Origin: Chloroflexota bacterium
GTDB lineage: Bacteria > Chloroflexota > UBA11872 > VXOZ01
Direction: 5' to 3'
Length of the DNA stretch: 57,648 nucleotides
Assembly: GCA_022824225.1 (NCBI GenBank)
Contig: JAJEAH010000044.1
Coordinates: forward strand, 1 to 57,648
Shown: positions 25,986 to 34,850 of the stretch, one piece after another
Layout of the letters: every line of letters starts with the position of its first letter
Numbering within the stretch: the first letter of the stretch is position 1
The notes under the pieces: generated by a model
Told to the model about the DNA's origin: nothing
Seen by the model: the letters and a program-made list of their open reading frames with translations, nothing else
The model's database searches: none
Made by a program: the position numbers and the translations under genes

Positions 25986-26732
25986 ATGCCTGAGACTCTG
26001 GCCGGCCGCCGTGTGTTGGTTACGGGAGGAGGACGCGGCATTGGCCGCGCGATCGCGCTGGCCTGCGCCCGCGAGGGCGCGCACGTCGCGCTTACGGCGC
26101 GGTCGGCGGACCAACTCGCCGCCGTGGCAAAGGAAATCGAGGACGAGGGCGGCGCCGCGACATCGCTGGCCTGCGACGTGAGCGACGTGGGTCAGGTGGA
26201 AGAAATGGTGCGCGCCGCGGCGGACGCTATGGGCGGCATCGACGTGCTGGTCAATAATGCCGGCGGCGGCACTGAGCACACTCCGGTTGCCGAGAGCACG
26301 CCGGACTTGTGGGTGGCGTGCATCGCCGCGAACCTCATTGGCACGTATGCCTGCGCGCGGTTTGCCCTGCCGGTGATGATCGCGGGCGGCGGCGGCAAGA
26401 TCATCAACATCGGCTCGGGCATGGGCCATGAAGTGCGCCCGGACATTTCTTCTTACGCGACGGCCAAGGCCGCCGTCTGGACATTTACCCGGTGCCTCGC
26501 GCTGGAAGTGTGGGAGCACGACATCGACGTCAACGAGATCGTGCCGGGTCCCGTGCTAACCCCTGCCACCGAAGACCGCTTTTCGCTGGACGGCCCGCCG
26601 CCGTTTGCGCCCAGCGAACGGGTCAAGCTGCCGGAGGAAGTCGCCGACCTTGCGGTGTGGCTGGCCGCTCAGCCCGCCGGCGGGCCCACCGGCCAGAGCT
26701 TTAGCCTCGCCCGCCGCCCTCCGGGCGGTTGA
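25986..26732 (+). CDS. Short-chain dehydrogenase/reductase (SDR)
   Basis: This 248-residue classical SDR has the nucleotide-binding motif TGGGRGIG at about residues 14-21, the structural NNAG at about 90, and the catalytic Ser (NIGSGMG) and Y-x-x-x-K (YATAK) after it. R-S at the end of beta-2 (LTARSADQ) suggests NADP preference (inference). The substrate is unknown. Shine-Dalgarno GAGGAGA precedes the ATG. It is monocistronic. Confidence 0.9.
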   Translation: MPETLAGRRVLVTGGGRGIGRAIALACAREGAHVALTARSADQLAAVAKEIEDEGGAATSLACDVSDVGQVEEMVRAAADAMGGIDVLVNNAGGGTEHTPVAESTPDLWVACIAANLIGTYACARFALPVMIAGGGGKIINIGSGMGHEVRPDISSYATAKAAVWTFTRCLALEVWEHDIDVNEIVPGPVLTPATEDRFSLDGPPPFAPSERVKLPEEVADLAVWLAAQPAGGPTGQSFSLARRPPGG

Positions 26733-27231
26733 GGAAGGGGCGCCGACGTGAGATTCTTCGTCGCTACGCTTCCCAGAATGACACTCGATACACCCCTCGC
26801 GCTTACTCTTCACCCCCCGGTCTTCCCCGCCTCTTTAAACATACAAATGACATATTGGGGAGAAATCTTGCATATTGACAGTCAAATCTCTACGGCCTAG
26901 TCCAAGTCTACTGATTCCAGGCTTCTCTTACCGTGGCAAGCCCGCCTTGCGAGGCGTGCGCTAGGCCGGAAAGTCGTGTCCACGCACTGCCCGCCGCCGC
27001 AGGTGAGCCCGTGCCGCCCTGCCGGTCCAAGTGGGTGAGTCGGGCCGGGCGCGAATACTCCCGTCAGAGCATTCTATTGAGACTCTCCTCGGCCATATTC
27101 CCGCTTGGCCGCAGGAGACGTTGGCCATTTCCCGGCTATCTCTCGGGTCGCGCGACCGCCAGGCCGCGACTGCAAATGGCGTCTTTGCAGACATACAGGG
27201 CGCTGACAATCTGCTTGCGGAAAGAAGGCCC
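26733..27231. other. Intergenic gap SDR / zinc permease
   Basis: This 499-bp gap begins with a family-A REP-like element (26750-26782). An AT-rich stretch at 26835-26890 stands out in the GC-rich surroundings; it contains the palindrome TTGACAGTCAA at 26875-26885. The rest looks non-coding. A 92-codon minus-strand frame at 26961-27239 overlaps the permease end and has no supporting features. Confidence 0.45.
26750..26782 (-). repeat. REP-like dispersed repeat, family A, second copy
   Basis: Read on the minus strand it starts GTCATTCTGGGAAGCGTAGC and ends in GAAGAATCTC, the same design as the element at 825-855, with several substitutions and two extra bases. Confidence 0.55.
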
Positions 27232-28050
27232 TCAGGCAAGGGCTCTGCGCCTGAATAAGGCTACCACCGCGAATATCCCGCTTGCTACCAGGGTCATAGC
27301 GGGAGCGGCGGGCACATTGAAGTGGTAGGAGACGTAGAGGCCTGTCACGGCGGAAGCGGTCCCCAACGCCGCGGCCAGCAGCATCATCGAGACAAAACGC
27401 CTGACCAGCAGATACGCCGCGGCAGCGGGAGTTACCAGCATTGCCATGACTAGGACAATCCCCGCCGCCTGAATCCCGATGACGATAACGAGGGCAAGCA
27501 TGACCAGGAACACGTAGTCGACGAAGTTGGAGCGCGAACCGACAACCTGCGATCCCACGGGGTCAAAGCTCGCGAACATCAGCCAGTGGTGCAGCGTGAA
27601 GAGCCCCAGGATGACAACCACGGTTATTCCAAGGGACACGTAGATGTCGGTCGGAGATATGGCCAAGACCTTACCCAGGAGCAGGTCTTCCATATTGACC
27701 CTGATGGTCGTCGCACTTGCCAGCATCACAAGTCCCAGGGCAAACATGGCGGCAAAGAGAATGCCTATGGAAGTATCCGTGCTGAGGCCTGCGCGCCGGC
27801 TCACCGTTCTAACCAGTACGGCAACGGCCACCCCAGTTGGAATCGCGGCAATGGCCGGGTTGATGCCGACTATGAAGCCAAGCACCATTCCCGGCAGCAC
27901 CGCGTGGGCGAGCGCGTCCCCAATGAAGGCGAGATTCCGGGTGACGACGTACGCGCCAACCAGCGGGCACATCACGCCCACAAGTATCGAGCCGATGAGG
28001 GCTCGCACCATGAAGCCGTACTCAAGCGGGGCGACAAGAAAGTCAATCAC
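27232..28050 (-). CDS. Zinc ABC transporter permease (ZnuB/AztB-like)
   Basis: This 272-residue polytopic protein is the membrane subunit of an ABC-3 metal importer. Family motifs are MCPLVGAYVVTRNLAFIGDALAHAVLPG near the N-terminus and ALVIVIGIQAAGIVLVMAML in the second half. It lies 15 bp after the ATPase gene and is the last gene of the operon. With the ATPase and the binding protein it forms a complete zinc (or manganese) importer. Zinc is favoured by the AztD-like domain upstream. Confidence 0.9.
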   Translation of the reverse strand: MIDFLVAPLEYGFMVRALIGSILVGVMCPLVGAYVVTRNLAFIGDALAHAVLPGMVLGFIVGINPAIAAIPTGVAVAVLVRTVSRRAGLSTDTSIGILFAAMFALGLVMLASATTIRVNMEDLLLGKVLAISPTDIYVSLGITVVVILGLFTLHHWLMFASFDPVGSQVVGSRSNFVDYVFLVMLALVIVIGIQAAGIVLVMAMLVTPAAAAYLLVRRFVSMMLLAAALGTASAVTGLYVSYHFNVPAAPAMTLVASGIFAVVALFRRRALA

Positions 28051-28065
28051 GTTTTCCGTCCACGG

Positions 28066-28815
28066 CTACCCATCCACGTTGAGGCGTAAACCGTGGGCGC
28101 CATACAGCTTCTCCATGACTTGGGACGTAAAGACCAGGTCGGGAGGGCCGCAGGCGCACACCTCGCAGTTCAGGCACAATACCTCGTCGAACCGGCCGGC
28201 CAGGTTGGTCACGTCGTGGGTCGCCAGCATGACGATGCAGCCCTCATCCCGCAGCGATTGGAGGACTTCGACGAGGCCCTCTTGGGCGCCGACGTCGACG
28301 CCGCTGAAGGCCTCATCCAAGAGCAGGACACTCGCCTCTTGGGCCAGAGCCCTGGCGACGAACACCCGTTGCCTCTGTCCTCCCGAAAGCTCCGTCATGA
28401 GCGCAGCGCGCAGATCCCACAGGCCCACACGGCAAATGCATGCCTTGACCAGTTCTCGATCTCTCTTGCCAGGTCGTTGAAACCATTTGAGTCTACAGCG
28501 CCGGCCCATCATTACAACGTCCGTCACGGTCACGGGAAACCGCCAGTTGACGCTCTCCCGCTGCGGCACGTACGCCAAGGCCCCGCCGCCCTGGTCTACT
28601 CGGTGAAGGGTTACCTCCCCTTGGCGAACCGGGAGGAGACCGGCAATAGCATTGAACAGGGTGCTCTTGCCGGCTCCATTCGGTCCAACAACGCCCATGA
28701 GGGTCCCCGCATCCACGTCGAAGGTGACGTCGTTCAGGGCCATGTGCCCATCAAGTTCGACCGTCACGTTTCGAAGCGATACGCTCGCTCTTTGGGCGTT
28801 CGGGGCTGAAGTCAC
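28066..28815 (-). CDS. Zinc ABC transporter ATPase (ZnuC/AztA-like)
   Basis: This 249-residue ATPase has Walker A GPNGAGKST, signature LSGGQRQRVFVARAL and Walker B VLLLDEAFSGVD. Its ATG overlaps the stop of the binding-protein gene by 4 bp. Near the C-terminus the usual L-L-N-R-x-x-x-A-x-G stretch has become LCLNCEVCACGPP, four cysteines in a CxxCxxCxC arrangement. This is unusual for the subunit and could bind metal (inference). The remainder is typical of importers for divalent metals. Confidence 0.92.
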   Translation of the reverse strand: MTSAPNAQRASVSLRNVTVELDGHMALNDVTFDVDAGTLMGVVGPNGAGKSTLFNAIAGLLPVRQGEVTLHRVDQGGGALAYVPQRESVNWRFPVTVTDVVMMGRRCRLKWFQRPGKRDRELVKACICRVGLWDLRAALMTELSGGQRQRVFVARALAQEASVLLLDEAFSGVDVGAQEGLVEVLQSLRDEGCIVMLATHDVTNLAGRFDEVLCLNCEVCACGPPDLVFTSQVMEKLYGAHGLRLNVDG

Positions 28816-31064
28816 TTCAGTGCCTCGACAATTCGGGTCACGTTGGCTCGCACCATGCCAAGGTACGTGTCAGCGCCGCTGCCTTCCGGCCCAAGCGATC
28901 CGGAATAGAGTTGAGCCAGCTCAGCGCCGGTCTCCCGCGCCACGGCTTGCGCCAGCCTGTCACTGACGGTCGTCTCGCCAAACAATGCCGGCACGCCGAG
29001 TTCCCGTATCACGTCGACCAGTTCCGCAATGTGCTCCGCAGAGGGCTCCACGTGGGTTGAAAGGGACGGAATGACCAGACCAACCACCTCGAACCCATAC
29101 GCCTCCGCAAAGTAGGAGAAGCTGTCGTGTGATGTAACCAGCAGCCTGCGCTCCGGCGCCACCGCGCTGACCTGATCTTGGATCCAGGCGTGTAGCTCGT
29201 CGAGCTTCTCCTCGTATTCTGCTGCATTCTGATAATAGACGCTCGCGTTGGCCGGGTCTATAGACGAAAGCCGGGCGGCTATCTCGTTGACAGCTACCTT
29301 CACGCGGATCGGATCGAACCAGAAGTGAGGATCGTACGCGCCGTGCACGTGTCCCTCATGGCCGTGTTCGTCATCGTGTCCGTTTGCCTCATGGCCATCT
29401 TCGTCTCCGTGTTCGTGGTGTTCTTCAGACTCACCCACGATTCCGACGAAGGCAATCTTGGTGGGCGTTCCCGCTACGTCCCAGTGCCGGACTTCCTCCA
29501 GGTCGTGCTCGTCTAGCTGCAGCACCTCGCCACCCACCGTGTCCGTGACGAAGATTGCGCCTGGCGCCGTGGCTAGGTGGGGGCGCGCCCAGGATCCTGT
29601 CTCCACCGGGGTCGCCAGGAAGTCGGCCTTGGAGGCCAGCAGATGCCCATCGTGAGCGTCATACACACGCAGCTCGCCGTCGCTCATGACTACCAACAGC
29701 GACTCACCGCCATGGCCAAGCTGGACCTGGATTGGGCGAAGGCTCTCTGTAGCGGCGAGGAGCAACTCCATCGTCTCCTCTTCCGGCTCCACGATGTAAA
29801 GCCCAGACGCCGAGCCCAGGGCGAAGAAGTGATCCAGGCCGTGGTAGCCCCAAACGTCTGTGACCTGGAAGTCATCAGCAACCCCGTCCGGCGCTATGAA
29901 TGCATGGGAATACTCGCCATCATGAGCCCCCAAAACCAAGACGCCCCCGAGGCATCCGAATGCGGCCTCGTGGCCGTTGCTTGTGCCTCCCTGCAGCGAG
30001 TCGCAAGCCTCAGCACTGTAGAGGACAGTGCCATCCAGTTCTCTTATTTCCGCGCCAATCGGAAGCCGAGTGTCAGCGTTGCCGGGGTAGTCCGGATGCT
30101 TGATGGTTACGGCGAACAGATCGTCCTCTAGGGGTACCGCCGCTCCTTGCTGGGGACCTGCGTCCATCCGTAGAGGAACGTAGCTGTCCCCATGCTCTTC
30201 CAGTTCATGTAGGTCGAGAAGCACCACCTCACCGGAGCCCGCGTAGAAAATCGCCGCCCAGTCGTCGCCTATATGCACGTTCACGGGGCTATCCCCGCTC
30301 AAGTCCAGGGAAAGCTGACTGGTGTCCGACTCTACCAGGTCGAAGTCGTCTCCATGCGCCTCCAAGAATATCCCGCCATCGAACACGCGAGCCGTGTTGG
30401 CATCCGTGGAGACGGCGATTGCGAAGCGGCCATTCTCGGTGGTGTAGATCAAACCGGCCCGCGAATCCAGGCTAAAGCGGTTCTGGTACGCTGCGCCGGT
30501 TTCCAGGTCTATGAGGGAAACCTTCCCTTCCTCGCCATCGCCAATGAGCAAGCGGCCTATGAGCATCTCGTCATGGTGCTCGCCTTCATGCTCGTGCTCG
30601 TCCTCGTGATCGTCATGCATTGCGACCTCGGTGAACTCGATGGGATCGACGAATTCACCAAGCGCGACTATCTTGGATTCATCCGCACTGGCGTTGTGCA
30701 AGAGATCCTCCAGCCACGCGGCCTCCAGATAGAGGCCGATAGACAACACGAGATCCGCATCCGCTACCTTGGCAATGTCGCGGGGTGTGGGTTGGAAGTG
30801 GTGCGGGTCGCCGCCCACTGGCAACAGGCTGAAGACTTCCACTCTGTTTCCACCTACCACCCGTACCCAATCAGCCACAAAGTTGGTGGTTGTCACAACC
30901 TGAATCGCCGGCAGGGCTTGCTCGGGCGCCTCCCCGACAGATGCTTGCGGACCCTGGAAGTCTGCGCAGGCAGCCAGGAAAGCCAAAACAAGTGCGACAA
31001 GACCGGCAGCTAACGTCTGCGCCAACCGCCCGAAGCGATTCCTGCGGTTAAGTATTGGGAGCAT
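28812..31064 (-). CDS. Zinc-binding lipoprotein with inserted AztD-like propeller
   Basis: This 750-residue protein is about 2.5 times the usual length of ZnuA/AztC. A lipoprotein signal ends at Cys33 (AFLAAC). Residues about 52-145 are the first half of a cluster A-I binding protein, with the metal His in DPHHFQPTP (88/89). At the His-rich loop the chain is interrupted. MHDDHEDEHEHEGEHH (149-164) leads into a beta-propeller (about 167-545) resembling the periplasmic zinc chaperone AztD (GKVSLIDLETG, FLEAHGDD, GLYIVEP). A second His-rich segment (549-575) returns to the binding-protein fold with DPHFWFDP (His580), TSHDSFSYFAEAYGF (His646) and GETTVSDRL (Glu697). All metal ligands are kept. 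First gene of the operon; Shine-Dalgarno AAGGAG. Confidence 0.88.
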   Translation of the reverse strand: MLPILNRRNRFGRLAQTLAAGLVALVLAFLAACADFQGPQASVGEAPEQALPAIQVVTTTNFVADWVRVVGGNRVEVFSLLPVGGDPHHFQPTPRDIAKVADADLVLSIGLYLEAAWLEDLLHNASADESKIVALGEFVDPIEFTEVAMHDDHEDEHEHEGEHHDEMLIGRLLIGDGEEGKVSLIDLETGAAYQNRFSLDSRAGLIYTTENGRFAIAVSTDANTARVFDGGIFLEAHGDDFDLVESDTSQLSLDLSGDSPVNVHIGDDWAAIFYAGSGEVVLLDLHELEEHGDSYVPLRMDAGPQQGAAVPLEDDLFAVTIKHPDYPGNADTRLPIGAEIRELDGTVLYSAEACDSLQGGTSNGHEAAFGCLGGVLVLGAHDGEYSHAFIAPDGVADDFQVTDVWGYHGLDHFFALGSASGLYIVEPEEETMELLLAATESLRPIQVQLGHGGESLLVVMSDGELRVYDAHDGHLLASKADFLATPVETGSWARPHLATAPGAIFVTDTVGGEVLQLDEHDLEEVRHWDVAGTPTKIAFVGIVGESEEHHEHGDEDGHEANGHDDEHGHEGHVHGAYDPHFWFDPIRVKVAVNEIAARLSSIDPANASVYYQNAAEYEEKLDELHAWIQDQVSAVAPERRLLVTSHDSFSYFAEAYGFEVVGLVIPSLSTHVEPSAEHIAELVDVIRELGVPALFGETTVSDRLAQAVARETGAELAQLYSGSLGPEGSGADTYLGMVRANVTRIVEALK

Positions 31065-31251
31065 CCCAATCTCCTTTCCTTCTCTACCTTAGTCTGTTTG
31101 GTTACTCAATGCTGGCTTTGGCGCTCAACCAAAGCGTTACGATGCGCCTGTAAACCTTGGACAGGCAAGACCTATAGCGAGATCTCCGCCACCGAGAGGT
31201 TCACAAAGCGGTCTTTGCAGTCTCACAATCGCAAACGCCGAGCTAAAACCA

Positions 31252-31277
31252 CGCAGGTTGCAAACCTGCGCTACCGG
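31252..31277 (-). repeat. Dispersed palindromic repeat, family B, copy 1
   Basis: On the minus strand it reads CCGGTAGCGCAGGTTTGCAA followed by CCTGCG, so its core CGCAGGTTTGCAACCTGCG forms a hairpin. The copy at 48738-48763 differs by one base. Confidence 0.8.
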
Positions 31278-31364
31278 AGGCGACTGCCCACCAAGCCGGG
31301 CAAAGTTCTCCTCGTGCCTGGGTGCGCGTCCCCGTGCAGGGCGCGCGTAAGCCAGGTAGCTCTT

Positions 31365-31413
31365 GAAGCCGGAATGGGCTAGTCGTCAAGCCTTCAGGCG
31401 CCCATCCCGCTTC
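31365..31413 (-). other. Imperfect hairpin in zinc operon leader
   Basis: GAAGCCGGAATGGGC at 31365-31379 pairs with GCCCATCCCGCTTC at 31400-31413, with one bulge and one mismatch around a 20-base loop that contains the mini-hairpin GCCTTCAGGC. A 7-bp stem CAAGTTG/CAACTTG follows at 31420-31438. Together they could be attenuator-like RNA structures upstream of the binding-protein gene (inference). Confidence 0.5.
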
Positions 31414-31447
31414 CCCCGTCAAGTTGGCGAACAACTTGCTTCAGTCC

Positions 31448-31528
31448 TCAGCCGTCCTTAATGGCCGCAAGTCCGGTTTCAGTCGCGGCGGCGAGGAAAC
31501 GGCGTCGGTTCGAATAAGGTTGATCCAC
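31448..31528 (-). CDS. 26-residue ORF resembling a Tat leader
   Basis: A GTG at 31528 opens a 26-codon frame that begins MDQPYSNRRRFLAAATETG and ends LAAIKDG before TGA. It has a full set of expression signals: promoter TTGACA-17-TACACT at 31587-31615, a leader of about 50 bases, and AGGAGGT ten bases before the GTG. The N-R-R-R-F-L-A-A-A stretch looks like the start of a twin-arginine signal peptide, but no continuation of the frame encodes a protein. It is either the stump of a decayed gene for an exported protein or a short leader peptide. Confidence 0.5.
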   Translation of the reverse strand: MDQPYSNRRRFLAAATETGLAAIKDG

Positions 31529-31586
31529 TATAGTCCAGACCTCCTATTGCAATTCGTACGAAAACTCAATTCCAATAGACATAGAT

Positions 31587-31615
31587 AGTGTAGAATTACT
31601 GAGAACAGTTGTCAA
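31587..31615 (-). promoter_or_regulatory. Promoter upstream of Tat-leader ORF
   Basis: On the minus strand a perfect TTGACA (31610-31615) is followed after 17 bases by TACACT (31587-31592) in an AT-rich island. It is the best consensus match in this part of the window. It points toward the micro-ORF and the zinc operon. Confidence 0.7.
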
Positions 31616-31836
31616 TTAGAGGCAAGAAGCGCCTCACTCCCCGGGCATGGAGAGGAAACGGAATGATAGACGCCGCTGGCCGTCGTTGCCTGGCAGAGCG
31701 TCTTTGCCTTCACCCAAGCCCACGTGCAACTACGTTGCTTCGGCAGCGGGCCGGACCAGACACACGCCTCTTTGCAACGCCCCGCCGTGAGGGCATCCCT
31801 CATTGTACCGGCCGTCTCCCGATCGGTACTGTTCGT

Positions 31837-32829
31837 CTAGCCCGTCTCGTCTTCGTACAAGTGACAGGCAACCGCATGTCCGGGACCTACCTCCCGGGTT
31901 GGCGGCATGACTTGCTCGCACACAGGCAGCACGTGGGCGCAGCGCGGGTGAAACGGGCAGCCGGACGGGGGATTGAGCGGGCTGGGCACGTCGCCTCCCA
32001 GCACGATTCGCTCCTGGCGCTGTCCCGGTCGCGGCTCCGGAATGGCCGAAAGCAGCGCTTGGGTATAGGGGTGCCGGGGTTGCCGATACAACTCGTCGCC
32101 GGGAGCGGTCTCCACCAGTTTGCCGAGATACATCACCCCGATCCGGTCCGCAATGTACCGGACCACCGCCAGGTTGTGGGCGATGAACAGGTAGGTCAGG
32201 CCGCGCTCGGCCTGTATGTCGCGCAGCAGGTTGAGAACCTGCGCCTGTACCGACACATCCAGCGCCGAAACCGGTTCATCGCAGACAATGAGCTCTGGTT
32301 GTAGGATCAGCGCCCGGGCAATGCCGATTCGCTGGCGCTGACCTCCGCTGAATTCGTGGGGGTAGCGCCGCGCGTATTCGGGACGCAGGCCGACGGCTGT
32401 GAGCGCCGCCTGCACCTGCGCCTCCCGCTCGCGCTGGGTGCCCAAGCCGTGTACGACCAAGCCCTCAGCGATGCTGGCGCCGACCGTCACACGTGGATTC
32501 AGCGAGCCATAGGGGTCTTGGAAGATGATCTGGGCCTGTTGGCGCCAGGCGGCCAGGGCGCGACCGCGCAGTTTGAACACATCCTGCCCGGCAAAGCGCA
32601 CCTGGCCGCCGGTTGCCGGGATGAGGCGCAGGACGACGCGCCCCGTCGTGGTCTTGCCGCAGCCCGACTCTCCTACGAGACCAAATGTCTCGCCGCGCTG
32701 AATGTGGAAAGAGACCCCATCTACCGCCCGGACTGCCGGCCGGCGGCCGAACCGGCGTCCCCGCACCGGAAAGTGCTTGACCAAGTTCTCGACCTGGAGC
32801 AGCGGCTCAGTCTCGCTCGTGCTCTTCAT
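31837..32829 (-). CDS. Di/oligopeptide ABC transporter ATPase (DppF/OppF-like)
   Basis: This 330-residue ATPase has Walker [10 protein letters not shown], the signature [15 protein letters not shown] and Walker [15 protein letters not shown]. The C-terminal domain with [17 protein letters not shown] is the iron-sulfur-type Cys motif of peptide/nickel ATPases. The ATG at 32829 overlaps the stop of the upstream ATPase gene by 4 bp, which fixes the start against a longer in-frame reading from 32952. It is the last gene of the dppBCDF-like operon. Confidence 0.92.
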   Translation of the reverse strand: MKSTSETEPLLQVENLVKHFPVRGRRFGRRPAVRAVDGVSFHIQRGETFGLVGESGCGKTTTGRVVLRLIPATGGQVRFAGQDVFKLRGRALAAWRQQAQIIFQDPYGSLNPRVTVGASIAEGLVVHGLGTQREREAQVQAALTAVGLRPEYARRYPHEFSGGQRQRIGIARALILQPELIVCDEPVSALDVSVQAQVLNLLRDIQAERGLTYLFIAHNLAVVRYIADRIGVMYLGKLVETAPGDELYRQPRHPYTQALLSAIPEPRPGQRQERIVLGGDVPSPLNPPSGCPFHPRCAHVLPVCEQVMPPTREVGPGHAVACHLYEDETG

Positions 32830-33881
32830 CGCGGCGCCTGCCCGGAGACGGATGGCTGGGCGCCGCCGGTTGGCGGCGCGGACGCGTGCAGCCAGCAGCG
32901 GACGCGGTGGCCCGGCCCCGCGGCTACCTCCGGCGGTCGCTCGGTCATGCAATGTGAAAGTGCGTGTGGGCAGCGCGGGGTGAAGGCGCAGCCGGCCGGC
33001 AGCCGGCTCGGATGCGGCACACTGCCTGCAATGGCCGGGAGTTGCTCGCTGCGGTCGGTCGCGAGTGAGGGCATGCTCATGAGCAGCCCTTGGGTGTAGG
33101 GGTGTTGCGGGGACTTGAACAGGGTGTCGACCGGCGCGTACTCGACGATCCGCCCCGCATACATCACTGCCACGTCGTCGGCCAGCTCAGCAATCACGCC
33201 CAGGTCGTGGGTAATCAACAGCAGGCTCATCCTCATCTCCTCCTGAAGCTGCCGGAGGAGATCGAGGACTTGGGCCTGAATGGTCACGTCAAGCGCCGTC
33301 GTTGGCTCGTCCGCGATCAGCAAGGCCGGGCGGCAAGCCAGGGCCATCGCGATCATCACCCGCTGGCGCATGCCGCCGCTCATCTCGTGGGGATACGCGC
33401 GGGAGCGCTCGGCCGGAGCCGGGATCCCCACTTGGTGGAGCAACGCGACTGCTTGCTCCCGCGCCGCGCGTCGATTCACGCGCCTGTGCACGCGAACCGC
33501 TTCCGCAATCTGATCCCCGACCCGTTGCACGGGATTGAGCGAGGTCATCGGTTCCTGGAAGATCATCGCGATGTCCCGGCCGCGAACTCTTTGCCACTGC
33601 CGTTCGCGGAGATCGAGTAGATTGCGGCCTTCCAGACGGATCTCACCGGCAAGCTCGCAGGCCGGCGGCGCGGGCAGCAACCCCATCAGGGCCAGGGCCG
33701 TAACGGACTTGCCGCAGCCGGATTCGCCGACCAGACCGAGAATGCGTCCCTGCCCAATGTCGAAAGTCGCGTCCTGCACGGCAGGCACCTCGCCGTCGGG
33801 CGTGGCAAACGAGACGCATAGCCCATGCACCGCAAGTAGAGGCGTTTGTTCTGAGTGGACCCGCTCTGAAGTCTCGGCCAT
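32826..33881 (-). CDS. Di/oligopeptide ABC transporter ATPase (DppD/OppD-like)
   Basis: This 351-residue ATPase has Walker [10 protein letters not shown], the signature [15 protein letters not shown] and Walker [15 protein letters not shown]. The C-terminal Cys motif is [15 protein letters not shown]. It pairs with the following DppF-like subunit as an ATPase heterodimer for a peptide, nickel or metallophore importer. It starts about 40 bp after the permease gene. Confidence 0.92.
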   Translation of the reverse strand: MAETSERVHSEQTPLLAVHGLCVSFATPDGEVPAVQDATFDIGQGRILGLVGESGCGKSVTALALMGLLPAPPACELAGEIRLEGRNLLDLRERQWQRVRGRDIAMIFQEPMTSLNPVQRVGDQIAEAVRVHRRVNRRAAREQAVALLHQVGIPAPAERSRAYPHEMSGGMRQRVMIAMALACRPALLIADEPTTALDVTIQAQVLDLLRQLQEEMRMSLLLITHDLGVIAELADDVAVMYAGRIVEYAPVDTLFKSPQHPYTQGLLMSMPSLATDRSEQLPAIAGSVPHPSRLPAGCAFTPRCPHALSHCMTERPPEVAAGPGHRVRCWLHASAPPTGGAQPSVSGQAPR

Positions 33882-33923
33882 CGGTGCTCGCTTGTACTCC
33901 CTATTCGATCGATCTTCTTCTGG

Positions 33924-34850
33924 CTAGCGGTGGCGCGAGCGCGGATCGAGGGCCGCGCGCAGCCCGTCGCCAAGCAAGTTGCACGCCAAAACGGACAGGA
34001 GAATGCACAACCCCGGCAAGAGGACCAGATGCGGCGCCTGATCGAGGTAGGTGCGGGCGTCGTTCAACATCGCGCCCCATTCCGGGTACGGTGGCTGGAT
34101 GCCCAACCCCAGAAAACTGAGCGATGAGATCGTCAGGATGATGTGGCCCAGGTCTAGCGTGGCGAGTACCACGATGGGGCCGATGATATTGGGCAGGATG
34201 TGCCGCGCCATGATGCGCAGGTTCGAAGCGCCCAGCGCGCGGGCTGCCAGCACGAATTCCCATTCGCGGGCCGCGAGCGTCGCGGCGCGAAATATGCGGG
34301 CGTGATCGGCCCAGCCGACGGCGATGATGGCGATCAGGAGGCTCTGGAGGCTGGGGCCGAGAAAACCGACCAATGCCAGCGAAAGGACCAGCCGCGGCAG
34401 CGCCAGCAGCACATCAACACTGCCCACCACCACGCGGTCCACCCACCCGCCGAGAAAGCCGGCCGAGATGCCGACCGCCAGACCAATGAGGAGCAGCCCG
34501 ATGGTCGTGGGAATGGCGCTCCCCAGGGTGGCGCGGGCGCCGTAGATGAGCCGGCTCGCCAGGTCGCGGCCCAGTTGGTCGGTCCCGAGCGGATACTGTG
34601 CGGTGGGGCCTTGCAGTTTATCGCTCAAGTTGATGGCGAGCGGATCGTGGGGCGCAATGAGGGGCGCTGCTGCCGCGATGGCGACAAACAGACCCAGCAG
34701 GATCAGGCCGCCAAGCGCCGCCCGATCGGCCCGTAGCACTTCTCGCGCCGCGCGCCATGGAGAGTGCTCGCCGACCGCATAGACCTCCTCGTCGTGCAGC
34801 GTCTCCGTTGGCGCCGGAGCGGCCGGCAGCGTGGGGCTAGCCATGGTCAT
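33924..34850 (-). CDS. Di/oligopeptide ABC transporter permease (DppC/OppC-like)
   Basis: This 308-residue permease has an N-terminal cytoplasmic stretch, the first membrane segment at about 45-65, the periplasmic signature HPLGTDQLGRDL-type stretch (here YPLGTDQLGRDLASRLIYGA), and the EAA loop ARALGASNLRIMARHILPNI. It overlaps the end of the DppB-like gene by 14 bp. It is complete, unlike its partner permease. Confidence 0.9.
   Translation of the reverse strand: MTMASPTLPAAPAPTETLHDEEVYAVGEHSPWRAAREVLRADRAALGGLILLGLFVAIAAAAPLIAPHDPLAINLSDKLQGPTAQYPLGTDQLGRDLASRLIYGARATLGSAIPTTIGLLLIGLAVGISAGFLGGWVDRVVVGSVDVLLALPRLVLSLALVGFLGPSLQSLLIAIIAVGWADHARIFRAATLAAREWEFVLAARALGASNLRIMARHILPNIIGPIVVLATLDLGHIILTISSLSFLGLGIQPPYPEWGAMLNDARTYLDQAPHLVLLPGLCILLSVLACNLLGDGLRAALDPRSRHR

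Larger units (their letters stand above)
31065..31836. other. Regulatory gap between dppF and zinc operon
   Basis: This 772-bp gap has structure on the minus strand: a consensus-like promoter (31587-31615), a Shine-Dalgarno and a 26-codon ORF (31448-31528), a 7-bp hairpin (31420-31438), a long imperfect hairpin (31365-31413) and a dispersed repeat (31252-31277). Transcription from that promoter would reach the zinc-binding-protein gene after a leader of about 515 bases. The palindrome TTCGTACGAA lies at 31553-31562. I recognise no Zur box with certainty. Confidence 0.55.

Noticed and set aside
26961-27239. 92-codon minus-strand frame downstream of the zinc permease
   Set aside because: It overlaps the permease gene end and shows no protein-like composition.
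31365-31450. End of an IS200/IS605 element or a TnpB guide RNA
   Set aside because: The hairpin recalled such ends, but no transposase or TnpB fragment is found on either side.
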